DNA of 28,226 nucleotides from DATLSM01 sp049585815 (GCA_049585815.1 JBAVAR010000062.1:1-28226), one strand, 5' to 3'. Counted from the first letter of the stretch, positions 17,726 through 26,486 are shown. Notes: generated from the sequence alone by a model not told the origin. A program made the numbers and translations.

Positions 17726-18196
17726 CTAGCTCAGTTTCTTGCGCGCGCTCCGCGCCGCCTGGGTGGCCTGCTTGCGGACCGGCTCGGTGCGCCCGCCGAC
17801 CTCGTGGCGCGCCTGTTTGATCAACCTTTCGAGCTCCTTCAAGAGTGAGTCGGTCTGTTTGCGGCCACGGTTGAGCAGATCGGAGAGCAGCTTCTCGGCG
17901 TCGCCCCGAGTGATCCGGCCGCGTTTGACGGCGTCATCGACGACCTCCTGCAGACGCTCGCGGCTGAGGGTGACGCTGCGCTCAAGGTGTTGGCGAAAGT
18001 GCTCGACGCTCTTATCGAGCGGGTTCGCGGCGCGGGCGCCGGTGCCGCTCGAGCCAGCTTTGGGGGCGCTGCTGGGTTTTTTTCGGCCCGCCGTTTTTTT
18101 TGCCGCTGCATTTTTGGGAGCAGTCGCTTTCCGGGCGCCGCTCGAGCCGGCTCTGGTTTTTTTCGGTTTTCCTGGAGCTGCTTTTTTGTCGGCCAT
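17726..18196 (-). CDS. Lysine/alanine-rich histone H1-like protein with phasin-like helical domain
   Basis: A 156-residue protein. Residues 1-58 form a disordered, strongly basic tail of Lys-Lys/Ala/Pro repeats with two copies of GSSG (TCGAGC codons), like bacterial histone H1-type tails. Residues 60-130 form amphipathic helices (VEHFRQHLERSVTLSRERLQEVVDDAVKRGRITRGDAEKLLSDLL-type) resembling the phasin-like/PHA granule regulator domain. A second basic patch ends the protein. Nucleoid or polymer-granule binding is a guess. The tail uses AAA for nearly every lysine, producing A runs of 6-8 nt that are strange in this GC-rich genome and absent from its C-terminal half. AGGAGAC lies ahead of the ATG. 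It is the first gene of a unit with rlmCD and the LLM gene. Confidence 0.8.
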   Translation of the reverse strand: MADKKAAPGKPKKTRAGSSGARKATAPKNAAAKKTAGRKKPSSAPKAGSSGTGARAANPLDKSVEHFRQHLERSVTLSRERLQEVVDDAVKRGRITRGDAEKLLSDLLNRGRKQTDSLLKELERLIKQARHEVGGRTEPVRKQATQAARSARKKLS

Positions 18197-18243
18197 GCGT
18201 GCTCGTCTCCTGGCTCGAATTTCGCGGGCTGTGAGTGACTATC

Positions 18244-19089
18244 TCAATTCCGGTCGCTTGTGGTTGCGAACCTCCCCTCCACCGGGGCGTGGTCGGAGAG
18301 GCGCAGCGCCAGGCCATCCTCCTCGCGCAGCTCCCGCCGCTCGGGTGACCAGGGGGCGGGGGCGGAGACCGTCGCCAGGCCACGGACCAGCAGGTGATCG
18401 ATCGCCTCGGCGCCCGTCGGCCCCGCCAGACCGAAGCGATCGCCCAGCTCTTCGAAGGTCTGCGGGCTCTCCGCGGGCCGCAGGTTCAGGTCACCGCCGA
18501 AGAGCAGCGGGCGCTCCCCCGCCCACTCGCTCGCGGCGTGCGCCGCCACAAGCACGTCGGCCGCCGCCAGCTCGGGTCTGCCGCTGCTCGCGTGCAGGTT
18601 GGCGATGCAAAGACCGCCAGCGGTGCGGGTCAGGGCCATCGCCCGGCGCTCGGGCCTTCCCCGGTGGATCGCCAGGCTGCGGCGTTCGACGATTCCCCCC
18701 AAGCCCCCCGAATGATCGCTCCGGTTGCGGAGCAGGGTGAGATTGGAGCCGCCCTCCCCGGAGGCAATCAGGTCGGGGTTCAGGCGAGCGGCGGCGGCCC
18801 GCAGCCGGCCCAGCTGGTTGCGGGAGGTGAGCACCCGGTGAGCATCGGCGTCGCTGGCCTCCGCCAGCCGCCACATGAAGCGCGGTGGGGCCTCCTGCAG
18901 CAGCGCCAGATCCCACTCGGCGCCCGCCAGCAGCGAGGAGAACTCGGCCTCGAGGCCGCGGTTGACCTGGACGTGGGTGGCGTTTCGCTCACTGCGGCGC
19001 AGCAGCCGCGAGCGCCAGGTGAGGAGGGATGAGTCCGGCGGGAAGTCGCGTCCATGAAAGAGGTTCCAGGCGATCGCGGTGAACTGCAC
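18244..19089 (-). CDS. Endonuclease/exonuclease/phosphatase (EEP) family hydrolase
   Basis: A 281-residue member of the metal-dependent EEP (DNase I-like) superfamily. The ordered motifs are all present: WNLFHGRD (8-15), LLQEAP (metal-binding Glu near 66), IANLHASS, GGDLNLRP (Asp/Asn pair), AIDHLLVRG and the final SDHAPVEG (catalytic Asp-His). No signal peptide or transmembrane segment is visible, so it is probably cytosolic. The family covers nucleases, sphingomyelinases and inositol-polyphosphate phosphatases, and the substrate cannot be deduced. The GTG start at 19087-19089 lies only 18 bp from the divergent argF start, with no ribosome-binding site; an ATACTA in the gap could serve as a -10 for a leaderless mRNA. 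Confidence 0.85.
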   Translation of the reverse strand: MQFTAIAWNLFHGRDFPPDSSLLTWRSRLLRRSERNATHVQVNRGLEAEFSSLLAGAEWDLALLQEAPPRFMWRLAEASDADAHRVLTSRNQLGRLRAAAARLNPDLIASGEGGSNLTLLRNRSDHSGGLGGIVERRSLAIHRGRPERRAMALTRTAGGLCIANLHASSGRPELAAADVLVAAHAASEWAGERPLLFGGDLNLRPAESPQTFEELGDRFGLAGPTGAEAIDHLLVRGLATVSAPAPWSPERRELREEDGLALRLSDHAPVEGRFATTSDRN

Positions 19090-19094
19090 GGGCT

Positions 19095-19100
19095 TAGTAT
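19095..19100 (+). promoter_or_regulatory. Candidate leaderless promoter -10 (TAGTAT) of argF, possibly bidirectional
   Basis: TAGTAT is followed by 7 nt and then the TTG start of argF, with no Shine-Dalgarno. Read on the other strand the same bases give ATACTA, 5 nt before the EEP gene start, so the 18-bp gap may fire in both directions. Confidence 0.42.
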
Positions 19101-19107
19101 CCGCGGC

Positions 19108-19992
19108 TTGAAGCGGGACTTCCTCACAGGTGAAGAGCTGGGCGCATTTGAGTTGGGCAGGCTGCTCGAGCGGGCGCTGGAGCTGAAAGCCGGACGAGGG
19201 GAGGGGCTGGGCTCAGAGACGCTGGCGGATCGCAGCATCGCTCTCCTCTTCGAGCGTCCCTCGACCCGTACCCGGATCTCCTTTGAGGTCGGGGTCGCCG
19301 AGCTGGGCGGGACGCCGATCGTCCTGCGCGGCGATGAGCTGCAGATCTCCCGCGGTGAGTCGATCGGCGACACCGCGCGGGTGCTGTCGCGCTACGTCGC
19401 CGGGATCGTGGTCCGTGCCGGCTCCCACGAGTCCGTCGCCGAGCTGGCCGCCACCGCCGAGGTGCCGGTGATTAACGGCCTCACTCCCTCACATCACCCT
19501 TGCCAGGCACTGGCGGATCTGCTCACTCTGCGCGAGCGCTTCGGCCAGCTTGCCGGCCTGCGTCTCGCCTACGTCGGCGACGGCAACAACGTCGCCCGCT
19601 CGCTGGCGATCGCCGGGGAGTTGGCCGGGATTGAGGTGGTGATCGCCACCCCGCCCGGCTATCAGCTCGAGGAGGGTCACGGCGCCCAGCTGACCAACGA
19701 TCCCCGCGCCGCCGCGGCCGGCGCCGATGCGATCTACACCGACGTCTGGGTCAGCATGGGAGACGAGCCCGAGGCAGAGCGCCGCCGCGCAGACCTCGCT
19801 CCCTTCCAAGTCGACGCCGACCTGCTCGCCGCCGCAAAGGACGGCGCGATCGTCATGCACTGCCTCCCCGCGCACCCGGGCGAGGAGATCAGCGCCGAGG
19901 TGCTCTACGGGGAGCGCTCGGCGGTGTGGGACCAGGCGGAGAACCGCCTCCACGCCCAGAAGGCCCTGCTCGACACGCTGTTGGGAGGCTGA
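19108..19992 (+). CDS. argF: Ornithine carbamoyltransferase
   Basis: A 294-residue enzyme making citrulline from ornithine and carbamoyl phosphate in arginine synthesis. Carbamoyl-phosphate binding is by STRTR (52-56) and HPCQ (130-133). The ornithine side has DVWVSMGDE (SMG at 216-218) and HCLPAH (251-256), the signatures that separate OTCase from aspartate carbamoyltransferase. The TTG at 19108 gives the classic (M)KRDFLTGEEL opening, whereas an in-frame ATG at 19054 would add 18 residues and overlap the divergent EEP gene. No other arginine genes are in the window, so it stands apart from an arg cluster. Length is slightly short but complete. Confidence 0.95.
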   Translation: MKRDFLTGEELGAFELGRLLERALELKAGRGEGLGSETLADRSIALLFERPSTRTRISFEVGVAELGGTPIVLRGDELQISRGESIGDTARVLSRYVAGIVVRAGSHESVAELAATAEVPVINGLTPSHHPCQALADLLTLRERFGQLAGLRLAYVGDGNNVARSLAIAGELAGIEVVIATPPGYQLEEGHGAQLTNDPRAAAAGADAIYTDVWVSMGDEPEAERRRADLAPFQVDADLLAAAKDGAIVMHCLPAHPGEEISAEVLYGERSAVWDQAENRLHAQKALLDTLLGG

Positions 19993-20024
19993 GTTCCGGG
20001 CCACGGCGGGGTGTGCCGCTGCGG

Positions 20025-20030
20025 TAGCCT
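20025..20030 (+). promoter_or_regulatory. Candidate leaderless promoter -10 (TAGCCT) of prmC
   Basis: The same hexamer as before pgsA, here 9 nt upstream of the prmC ATG, with no Shine-Dalgarno. It lies in the 47-bp gap after argF, so prmC-lysS could have its own promoter. Confidence 0.4.
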
Positions 20031-20039
20031 CGGCGTCCG

Positions 20040-20891
20040 ATGGAACCCTCTCCGCCACCCCAGAGCCGCTCCGCCCAGCCCGAAACCGTGGGCGCGGCGC
20101 TTGAGGCCGCCACCGAGACGATCGCAGCAGCCGGCTGCGATCGACCGCGCGAGGATGCCGAGGCCCTGATCGCCGACGCGCTCGGCGCCGACCCCAGGGA
20201 GCTCTCCCGCGACGGCGCCGGGGAGCTTTCGCCGGAGCTGGCCGCCGCGATCTCAGAGCGGGTTCGCCGCCGCGCCGAACATGAGCCGCTCGCCTACATC
20301 CTCGGCCGCGCCCGCTTTTGCGAGATCGAGGTCGGCGTCGACTCGCGGGTGCTGATCCCGAGGCGGGAGACCGAGCTCCTGGTCGGGGTCGCCGCCGAGC
20401 TGCCCGAGGGCTCGCGCGTGCACGAGGTCGGCACCGGCTCTGGGGCGATCGCCCTGGCCCTGATCCACGAGCGCCCGGACCTGCGGGTGAGCGCCTCAGA
20501 CCTCTCGCCCGACGCCGCGCAGGCCGCCGGAGAGAACGCCCGGCGCCTCGGCCTGGAGCTCGAGGTGATCGTCGAGGAGGGGATGCCCGAGCGCTTCAAC
20601 GGTGAGCAGATCGACCTCGTCCTCGCCAACCTTCCCTACGTCACCGACTCGACGATCTTTGATCGCTCGCCCGAGATCCAGCGTGAGCCACGGATCGCGG
20701 TGACGGGTGAATGCGGCGAGGATGGGCTCGGGGTGATCCGCGGGCTGATCGCCGAGGTCCGCCCCGGCCAGCGTCTGGCGATGGAGCACGACACCCACCA
20801 TGGCCCGGCGATGCGCGAGATGCTGCGCGAAGCGCGGACGATCCGGGACCACATGGGCGGCGAGCGGGTGACGGTCGGCTTCGCGCCATGA
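20040..20891 (+). CDS. prmC: Release factor glutamine methyltransferase PrmC
   Basis: A 283-residue enzyme that N5-methylates the GGQ glutamine of peptide release factors. The helical N-terminal domain (15-95) includes EPLAYILGRARF, and RRETELLV (108-115) precedes the SAM site EVGTGSGAIALAL (129-141). The catalytic NPPY motif reads NLPY at 197-200, with Leu at the second position. The C-terminal part (AMEHDTHHGPAMREML) also departs from the usual EIGxDQ form. Fold and order of motifs fit PrmC/HemK well; the NLPY form is still compatible with amide methylation but is worth noting. No release factor gene is adjacent. lysS follows after 13 nt, so the two are probably co-transcribed. Confidence 0.87.
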   Translation: MEPSPPPQSRSAQPETVGAALEAATETIAAAGCDRPREDAEALIADALGADPRELSRDGAGELSPELAAAISERVRRRAEHEPLAYILGRARFCEIEVGVDSRVLIPRRETELLVGVAAELPEGSRVHEVGTGSGAIALALIHERPDLRVSASDLSPDAAQAAGENARRLGLELEVIVEEGMPERFNGEQIDLVLANLPYVTDSTIFDRSPEIQREPRIAVTGECGEDGLGVIRGLIAEVRPGQRLAMEHDTHHGPAMREMLREARTIRDHMGGERVTVGFAP

Positions 20892-20904
20892 GCGCGAATC
20901 AGCG

Positions 20905-22395
<1,491 letters not shown>

Positions 22396-22419
22396 GGGAA
22401 GGAGGGGTGCACGGGAGTG

Positions 22420-22447
22420 CCTTTCTTTGGCTGCCTTTCTTTGGCTG
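22420..22447. repeat. Perfect tandem duplication of a 14-bp unit
   Basis: CCTTTCTTTGGCTG occurs twice without a gap (22420-22433 and 22434-22447) in the 235-bp non-coding gap between lysS and the SDR gene. It is pyrimidine-rich compared with the surroundings. It looks like a small slippage duplication. Confidence 0.9.
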
Positions 22448-22596
22448 CGAGCGAGCGTAGGGGGTCGCGAGATCCTGGGTCAATTTCAGCCGCCCCGAGC
22501 GCCTCGATTCCAACTCAACTGGGCAAAGCGCTGTTCTTGCCCGCCAACCCCAACCAATCCCGGCAAACGATGGTCATCCCAGACGTCCGAGGGTTT

Positions 22597-22617
22597 GGGC
22601 GCAAATACATTGCGCCC
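22597..22617. terminator. Perfect hairpin between convergent lysS and SDR genes
   Basis: GGGCGCAA (22597-22604) and TTGCGCCC (22610-22617) form an 8-bp stem with the loop ATACA. It lies about 200 bp past lysS and 14 bp past the SDR stop. No T-tract follows in either direction, so it is a weak or Rho-assisted terminator at best, most likely serving the SDR transcript. The rest of the 22396-22630 gap holds only the tandem repeat. Confidence 0.5.
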
Positions 22618-22630
22618 CCGGCCCTTTAGC

Positions 22631-23386
22631 TCAGAAGGCGCTGCGCAGCAGGCCGCCGTCGATCGGGATCACGGTGCCGGTGATGTAGGCGGCTCGCTCA
22701 GAGCACAGGAAGGCGACGAGGTCGCCGTACTCCTCGGGGCGCCCGAGGCGCGCGGCGGGGATTTCGCTGCGCGCGGCCTCTTCGGCGCCATCCAGCGAGC
22801 CAGCGGCGTCGGCGAGTCGCTCCGTTGCAAAGCGCCCGGTGGCGACGGTGTTGACGGTGATCCCGTCAGATGCGAGCTCGCGCGAGAGCGTCTTGAGGAA
22901 GCCGACGGCGGCCATCCGGTGGGCGTTTGAGAGGTTGAGGCCGGGGATCGGCTCGCGGGTGGAGCTAGAGCCAACGTTGACGATCCGGCCCCAGCCGCGC
23001 TCACGCATCCCGGGCACCACCGCGCCGAGGAGCACCCGCGGTGCCAGGACCAAGGACCTGTAGGCGCGCTCCCAGTCCTCGAGCTCATGATCGAGGGCGC
23101 CACCGAAGGGCGGACCACCGGTGTTGGTGATCAGAATCTCGATCGGTCCGAGCGCCTCGCTCACCTCGCTCGGGAGGGCGGCCATCCGCTCGAGGTCGGA
23201 GGCGTCGGCGGGGAAGGCAGTTGCCCGATCGCCGATCGCCCCCCTCGTCTCCTCGAGTCTCTCCGCAGAGCGGCTTGCGATCGCCACCCGGGCGCCTTCG
23301 CGGGCGAGAGCGATCGCCACCGCCCGCCCAAGACCACGGCTGGCGCCCATCACCAGGGCGAGGCGGCCCTCGAGCCCTAGCTCCAA
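22631..23386 (-). CDS. Short-chain dehydrogenase/reductase with altered catalytic residues
   Basis: A 251-residue SDR. The NAD(P) site GASRGLG is at 14-20, TNTGGPP (88-93) stands for the usual NNAG, and IVNVGSSS (135-142) carries the serine. With Ser140 as catalytic serine, the Tyr and Lys of Y-x3-K should be at 153 and 157, but the sequence is LSNAHRMAAVGFLKTLS, giving Ser153 and Arg157. NTVATGRFATERL and the ending TGTVIPIDGGLLRS are classical. This LSN-x2-R form resembles a divergent subgroup of 3-oxoacyl-ACP reductase-like proteins; activity may differ or be lost. The TTG at 23384-23386, with GGGGAGG upstream, overlaps the end of the membrane protein gene by 10 nt and gives the standard ELGLEGRLALV start. 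Confidence 0.83.
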   Translation of the reverse strand: MELGLEGRLALVMGASRGLGRAVAIALAREGARVAIASRSAERLEETRGAIGDRATAFPADASDLERMAALPSEVSEALGPIEILITNTGGPPFGGALDHELEDWERAYRSLVLAPRVLLGAVVPGMRERGWGRIVNVGSSSTREPIPGLNLSNAHRMAAVGFLKTLSRELASDGITVNTVATGRFATERLADAAGSLDGAEEAARSEIPAARLGRPEEYGDLVAFLCSERAAYITGTVIPIDGGLLRSAF

Positions 23387-23706
23387 GCCTCCCCTTCCGG
23401 CGGCCGCCGTGCACACCATGCCGCGAGCAATCCGATGGCCACCAGGGCACCGAGCCAGTGCTGGCCGAGAAGAACCGCTACCGCGCTGACCACCCCGGCC
23501 CCGACCGCCCCGACCAGCGTCGGTGCGATCGCCAAGCCGACGACGCGCGCCGTGATCCACGAGCACAGCAGCCAGGCGGCCGGCCCCGCCAACCATCCCC
23601 AGTCTTCGAAGAAACCGTTCGAGAACAGGGTGCCAAGTATCAGCGAGAGGACCGCCACCGCGATCAGCTGCACGAGCGCCACCCGCCAGAAGACCTCAAA
23701 TCTCAC
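23377..23706 (-). CDS. Small multi-pass membrane protein
   Basis: A 109-residue hydrophobic protein with four probable membrane helices: about 8-30 (VALVQLIAVAVLSLILGTLF), 37-55 (GWLAGPAAWLLCSWITARV), 57-79 (LAIAPTLVGAVGAGVVSAVAVLL) and 82-98 (HWLGALVAIGLLAAWCA). I recognise no conserved catalytic motif, so no function is offered. The GTG start at 23704-23706 is preceded by a purine-rich GGGAAGGGATGGGAGA. The gene lies 34 nt after the alpha/beta hydrolase and overlaps the SDR start, so the three probably form one transcript. Codon pattern is consistent with real coding. Confidence 0.7.
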   Translation of the reverse strand: MRFEVFWRVALVQLIAVAVLSLILGTLFSNGFFEDWGWLAGPAAWLLCSWITARVVGLAIAPTLVGAVGAGVVSAVAVLLGQHWLGALVAIGLLAAWCARRPPEGEAWS

Positions 23707-23740
23707 GCGGGCAGTCTCCCATCCCTTCCCCCTCTGCGCC

Positions 23741-24538
23741 TCAGCCGGAATCCCACACTCGATCGAGGAATGCCGCCAACTCTCCGTTCAGCCGACCTGG
23801 GCTGATTCGCCACTCGAGGATCGAGCTCGCCTCGACCAGCCTGCCGTTGCGGAGCTCCTCGGCGAGCATCCCGGAGTCGCTGAAGGGGTGCAGCGGATCG
23901 AGTGTGTGGCCGACGATCAGCGCCGGCTGGGTGATCTTGCGCCGCTCCTCGCGGTGCGGTGCGGTCTCTCCCAGCAGCAACCCCTCCAGGACGGCGAGCG
24001 AGGGCCCGGGGCGCTGGCGGGCCAGGTCGAGCCCGATATCGATCAGATAATTGGTGCGGGGGATCGCAGAGGCCAGGCGTGAGACGATCTCAAAGGCCGG
24101 GCGGCCGACCCGCAGGCCGAGCAGGATCGGGGCAAACGTCGCCGCGACCGCCGCCAGGGCGTTGTCGAGGACCGGCATCTCGATCAACAGTCCAGCGACC
24201 CGCTCGGGATCGCGGCTGGCCAGCTCCAGGGCGACGTTGGCACCGAGGGAGGTGCCACCGACGACGGCGGAAGGACTGCCGAGATGGTCAAGCAGGGCCG
24301 CCACCTGTCGGGCAAACAGAGGCATCGAGTAGAGGCGGAGATCCTCGGGGCGATCCGAGCGTCCGTGGCCGAGCAGATCGACGCAGATCACCCGGTTGCC
24401 GCGGCGGGCGATCGCCGGCCCCAGCTGCTCGTACATCCGGCGGTTCATCAGCAGGCCGTGGGCGAGGACCAGCGTCCGCTCGCCCTCCCCATAGGAGTCG
24501 TATTCGATCCGGTGGCCCTCGTAATGGATCTCGCCCAT
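23741..24538 (-). CDS. Alpha/beta-hydrolase fold protein
   Basis: A 265-residue cytosolic protein of the alpha/beta hydrolase superfamily. VLAHGLLMNRRMY (oxyanion HG at 27-28), VICVDLLGHGRSDRP (50-64) and the nucleophile elbow GGTSLGAN with Ser97 are clear. An acid is likely at Asp214 (VGHTLDPLHPFSDS). The final catalytic His normally lies about 25 residues later before an E-x-P turn, but the sequence there is ILEWRISPGRLNGELAAFL with no His, so the triad looks incomplete. It could be a non-hydrolytic member or use a different His (for example His217). The ATG at 24536-24538 has no ribosome-binding site but a TACCCT 7 nt upstream. Confidence 0.85.
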   Translation of the reverse strand: MGEIHYEGHRIEYDSYGEGERTLVLAHGLLMNRRMYEQLGPAIARRGNRVICVDLLGHGRSDRPEDLRLYSMPLFARQVAALLDHLGSPSAVVGGTSLGANVALELASRDPERVAGLLIEMPVLDNALAAVAATFAPILLGLRVGRPAFEIVSRLASAIPRTNYLIDIGLDLARQRPGPSLAVLEGLLLGETAPHREERRKITQPALIVGHTLDPLHPFSDSGMLAEELRNGRLVEASSILEWRISPGRLNGELAAFLDRVWDSG

Positions 24539-24545
24539 TCCGACC

Positions 24546-24551
24546 AGGGTA
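24546..24551 (-). promoter_or_regulatory. Candidate leaderless promoter -10 (TACCCT) of the alpha/beta hydrolase gene
   Basis: TACCCT on the minus strand, with 7 nt to the ATG and no Shine-Dalgarno. On the plus strand of the same 43-bp gap, TAACGT (24564-24569) lies 12 nt before the epimerase GTG and may be its -10. Confidence 0.4.
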
Positions 24552-24581
24552 GTCAGAGGTCGCTAACGTGCGGCGCAACCC

Positions 24582-25577
24582 GTGCTGACCGTCGCCGTTA
24601 CAGGCCCCACCGGGGAGATCGGCAGGCCGTTCATTGCGGCGCTGGAACGCGCGCCGGAGGTGGAGCGGGTGATCGGGATGGCGCGGCGGCGCTTTGACCC
24701 TGCCGAGCAGCACTGGGGAGACAAGGTCGAGTACCGCCGCGGGGACATCCTTGACCGCACTTCGGTCGAGGAGCTGGTGGAGGGCGCCGACGTCGTCGTT
24801 CATCTTGCCTTCGTCATCGTCGCCGGACGCGGCGAGAGCCGGGAGATCAACCTGACTGGCTCGCGCAACGTGTTCGAGGCGGCGGCGGCAGGCGCCAAGC
24901 GGCTCGTCTACACCTCCTCGGTTGCCGCCTACGGCTTTGGACCCGACCTGCCCGAGCTACTGACCGAGGACCTGCCTGTGCGGGGCAGCGCGCGCCACCC
25001 CTACTCCGCCCACAAGGCGGAGGTCGAGGCCGAGCTCGCCGTGGCACTCGAGGACTCCGATACCGAGGCCTACGTTTTTCGCCCCTGCATCGTTGCCGGG
25101 CCGCAGGCGACATTGCTGCTTGACCTGATTCCTCTGCTCGCGATCGGGCAGAGGATTCCCGGCCCGCTGCGCTGGGCGCTGGGCAGGGTGCCCGACCTGC
25201 GCCCGGTGCTTCCCGACCCCGGCGTGCCGTTTCAGCTGGTCCACCACGACGACGTGGCCGCGGCGCTCTGCGCGGCGGTGATCGGCGAGGGCGAGCCGGG
25301 CATCTACAACCTCGCCGGACCTGGAGAGCTGACGATCTCAGACCTCGCCCACGCGCTTGGGTGGCATGCCCTGCCCGCACCCCGGCTCGCCGTTGGCGCC
25401 GCGGCTGAGGCGCTTGCCCTGGTCCCCTTCCTTCCGGCGGAGGCCGCTTGGATCGAGGCGCTTCGCCGGCCGGTCCTGATGAGCACCCGCCGCGCCCGCA
25501 GGCGCCTGCATTGGATGCCCCACCACGACGCACTCGAAACCCTGAGGGAAACCGTCGTCGCCGTCAGGGCTCGCTGA
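24582..25577 (+). CDS. NAD-dependent epimerase/dehydratase (extended SDR)
   Basis: A 331-residue Rossmann enzyme. TGPTGEIGRP (7-16) is the TGxxGxxG dinucleotide site, GDILDRTSV carries the adenine-binding aspartate, VVVHLAF and INLTGSRNVFEAA follow, and the catalytic pair is seen as TSSVAAYG and YSAHK (Tyr-x3-Lys). The C-terminal half (FRPCIVAGPQ, FQLVHHDDVAAAL, IYNLAGPGELTISDL) is the substrate domain. Substrates of the family include nucleotide sugars and many hydroxy compounds; nothing here decides. The GTG start gives the strand (M)LTVAVTGPTG directly; there is no ribosome-binding site. It is transcribed alone and diverges from the hydrolase. Confidence 0.9.
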   Translation: MLTVAVTGPTGEIGRPFIAALERAPEVERVIGMARRRFDPAEQHWGDKVEYRRGDILDRTSVEELVEGADVVVHLAFVIVAGRGESREINLTGSRNVFEAAAAGAKRLVYTSSVAAYGFGPDLPELLTEDLPVRGSARHPYSAHKAEVEAELAVALEDSDTEAYVFRPCIVAGPQATLLLDLIPLLAIGQRIPGPLRWALGRVPDLRPVLPDPGVPFQLVHHDDVAAALCAAVIGEGEPGIYNLAGPGELTISDLAHALGWHALPAPRLAVGAAAEALALVPFLPAEAAWIEALRRPVLMSTRRARRRLHWMPHHDALETLRETVVAVRAR

Positions 25578-25664
25578 ACGTGACCCGAACAGCCCAAAGC
25601 GATTCGTCGCATGCTCAGATGGAGAGCACGGAGGACTGGCCGAGCTGATCGCAGAACCGACGAC

Positions 25665-26441
25665 CTATGGCTCGCGATGCCACCAATTCATCGCACTCTG
25701 CAGGGGGCCCGGGGCAACCCCTTGTTCGGTCTGAGTTTCGGCCATCGCTCGGCGCTGGGTCCGTTCTTCGCCCTCCCGCCTTGCACGTTGCTCTGCCGAC
25801 TTCTGCGCCGCAGAGAGCTGGGCAATAAGCGTGTCTCTGGTTTGCTCGAGCTCCTCCACTCCGGCGATGTGTGCTTCGGCTCGCAGGGGGGCGGTGGGCA
25901 TCGATTCCGAGGGCAGGTCGCGTACGTAGGCGGCCAGCTCGGCCTCGAGTCGAGCGATCTGGCGGCGCAGCTCCAAGCGAACCTCGATCGTCTCACTGCT
26001 GTCGATGAGACCGATGGATTTGTCCTCGAGAGATGGTCCATCGCCACCATGCTCGGGGGTCGGCATCGTTGCGCAGGCCATCACCACCTTGGCCAATTCG
26101 CGCGGGTCAACGCCCGCATCCTGGCCTCGGCGCAGTGCATCCACGGCAATTGCTTCCAGGCCTGGTTGGGCCCCAGTGCGATCGCCAACGAAGGTGCCCT
26201 GCCCCTGGCGGCTGAAGATCAGGCCCTCATCCTCCAGGGACTCATATACGGCTCGCACGGTGTTGACATTTACCCCCGCCCAGCTCGCCAGCCGGCGCAC
26301 GCTGGGCAGGGAGTCCCCCGAGGCCAGGCGCCCGGTGAGGATCAGGGCCCGCACGCGCCAGGAGAGCTGAACGCCGACGGGCAGATCGCTGTCGGGATCA
26401 ACTGAAAAAGGATTGTGCCCGGTCGGTGCTTGCTGTGCCAT
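25665..26441 (-). CDS. GntR-family transcriptional regulator with C-terminal coiled coil
   Basis: A 258-residue regulator. The winged helix-turn-helix at about 21-86 has the GntR pattern QLSWRVRALILTGRL-ASGDSLPSVRRLASWAGVNVNTVRAVYESLEDEGLI and the wing FSRQGQGTFV. No FCD, UTRA or aminotransferase domain follows. Instead residues 100-145 are short and 150-240 are charged helices rich in Glu/Arg/Gln that look like a dimerising coiled coil, making it YtrA-like in build but longer. The ATG at 26439-26441 lies 5 nt from one arm of a perfect 10-bp inverted repeat, so autorepression is very likely. Genes for an ABC transporter, the usual YtrA partner, are not present nearby. Confidence 0.87.
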   Translation of the reverse strand: MAQQAPTGHNPFSVDPDSDLPVGVQLSWRVRALILTGRLASGDSLPSVRRLASWAGVNVNTVRAVYESLEDEGLIFSRQGQGTFVGDRTGAQPGLEAIAVDALRRGQDAGVDPRELAKVVMACATMPTPEHGGDGPSLEDKSIGLIDSSETIEVRLELRRQIARLEAELAAYVRDLPSESMPTAPLRAEAHIAGVEELEQTRDTLIAQLSAAQKSAEQRARREGEERTQRRAMAETQTEQGVAPGPLQSAMNWWHREP

Positions 26442-26446
26442 TACAC

Positions 26447-26486
26447 TGATACAGTTCCTATTCGATTCTGCTAGTCAACTGTATCA
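26447..26486. promoter_or_regulatory. Operator-like perfect inverted repeat between GntR and secreted-protein genes
   Basis: TGATACAGTT (26447-26456) and AACTGTATCA (26477-26486) are exact inverted copies separated by 20 bp, so the centres of the arms are 30 bp apart, about three helical turns. The block lies 5 bp from the GntR start and 60 bp before the divergent secreted-protein gene. It is much more AT-rich than its surroundings. A GntR dimer pair binding here could control both genes. Confidence 0.7.

Noticed and set aside
18070..18190. T-runs on the plus strand as intrinsic terminators
   Set aside because: They are the complement of AAA lysine codons in the minus-strand gene, and no GC hairpin precedes them in a useful orientation.
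22619..22636. tRNA-like opening GGCCCTTTAGCTCAG
   Set aside because: It resembles a tRNA 5' end, but no D-loop GG, anticodon arm, TTC loop or acceptor complement follows, and the bases continue into the SDR stop and coding sequence.
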